Below are positions 63,953 to 64,000 of a DNA stretch of 64,000 bases, in pieces. The notes beneath the pieces were generated by a model, which saw only the letters and a program-made list of their open reading frames with translations, was not told the DNA's origin and made no database searches. Position numbers and translations under genes: made by a program. Source of the DNA: G963556115 sp963675945 (GTDB lineage Bacteria > Planctomycetota > SZUA-567); assembly GCA_963675945.1 (NCBI GenBank), contig OY780932.1:2294001-2358000 (forward strand). The letters are read 5' to 3'. Positions within the stretch are counted from its first letter, which is position 1, and every line of letters starts with the position of its first letter.

Positions 63953-64000
63953 ATGAAAGAAATATTAGAATTATTCTTCCATGCATTTTGGAATGTACTT
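63953..64000 (+). CDS. Start of an unidentified gene, cut by the window end
   Basis: ATG 63953 follows a TTGGAG ribosome site. Sixteen codons are visible (MKEILELFFHAFWNVL), a hydrophobic start that could be a membrane or signal segment. Nothing more can be said. Confidence 0.5.
   Translation, partial: MKEILELFFHAFWNVL

Overview
The window reads as chromosome of a Gram-negative, flagellated, probably anaerobic and fermentative bacterium. The evidence is two autotransporters with outer-membrane beta-barrels, several lipoproteins, a full flagellar export cluster, a sodium-pumping oxaloacetate decarboxylase next to a PEP carboxykinase, and an [FeFe] hydrogenase. A TPR protein with two RNA polymerase alpha-CTD-like domains and the overall protein style would fit the PVC superphylum (Lentisphaerota or Verrucomicrobiota side). 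That placement is an inference made without any search.

Region 1 (1-9.5 kb) is accessory and A+T rich. It holds the end of a large Ca-binding-repeat protein, a GyrI-like domain protein and two IS3-family copies. The first IS3 copy is broken by an IS481-family element with a clean 7-bp target duplication. Between the copies lie a secreted Asp/His/Arg-rich tandem-repeat protein directly followed by a two-component system, a YkgJ-type cysteine-cluster protein and a PAP2 phosphatase.

Region 2 (9.6-26.6 kb) is mostly housekeeping. It holds a methyltransferase with a DUF2314-like exported protein and a PAS-domain histidine-kinase-like protein that has lost its phospho-acceptor histidine. Next come PEP carboxykinase and the oadG-oadA-oadB decarboxylase genes, divergent from birA (biotin ligase), which presumably biotinylates OadA. 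The region ends with an HdeD-like membrane protein, a tandem thioredoxin protein, a lipoprotein, a P-loop protein and an L,D-transpeptidase.

Region 3 (26.7-37.3 kb, minus strand) is the flagellar export and regulation cluster fliO-P-Q-R-flhB-flhA-flhF-(small membrane protein)-fliA-(hypothetical), followed upstream by a solitary trmD. No flhG lies between flhF and fliA.

Region 4 (37.7-49.3 kb) holds a small lipoprotein, a [FeFe] hydrogenase of the TSCCPAY type, and a tandem duplication of about 4 kb that gave two autotransporters. The two share promoter region, beta-barrel and 3' flank, but their passengers are unrelated in composition. The second has a glycine-rich passenger and its frame is broken by one base close to a G8 tract.

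Region 5 (49.9-64 kb) holds purF-purM, a formiminotransferase-cyclodeaminase-like protein, a methyltransferase, the TPR/alpha-CTD protein, a large TPR/membrane/propeller-like protein and a compact run xseA-xseB-ispA-hypothetical-ilvH-htrA. No rRNA, tRNA or CRISPR array was seen.
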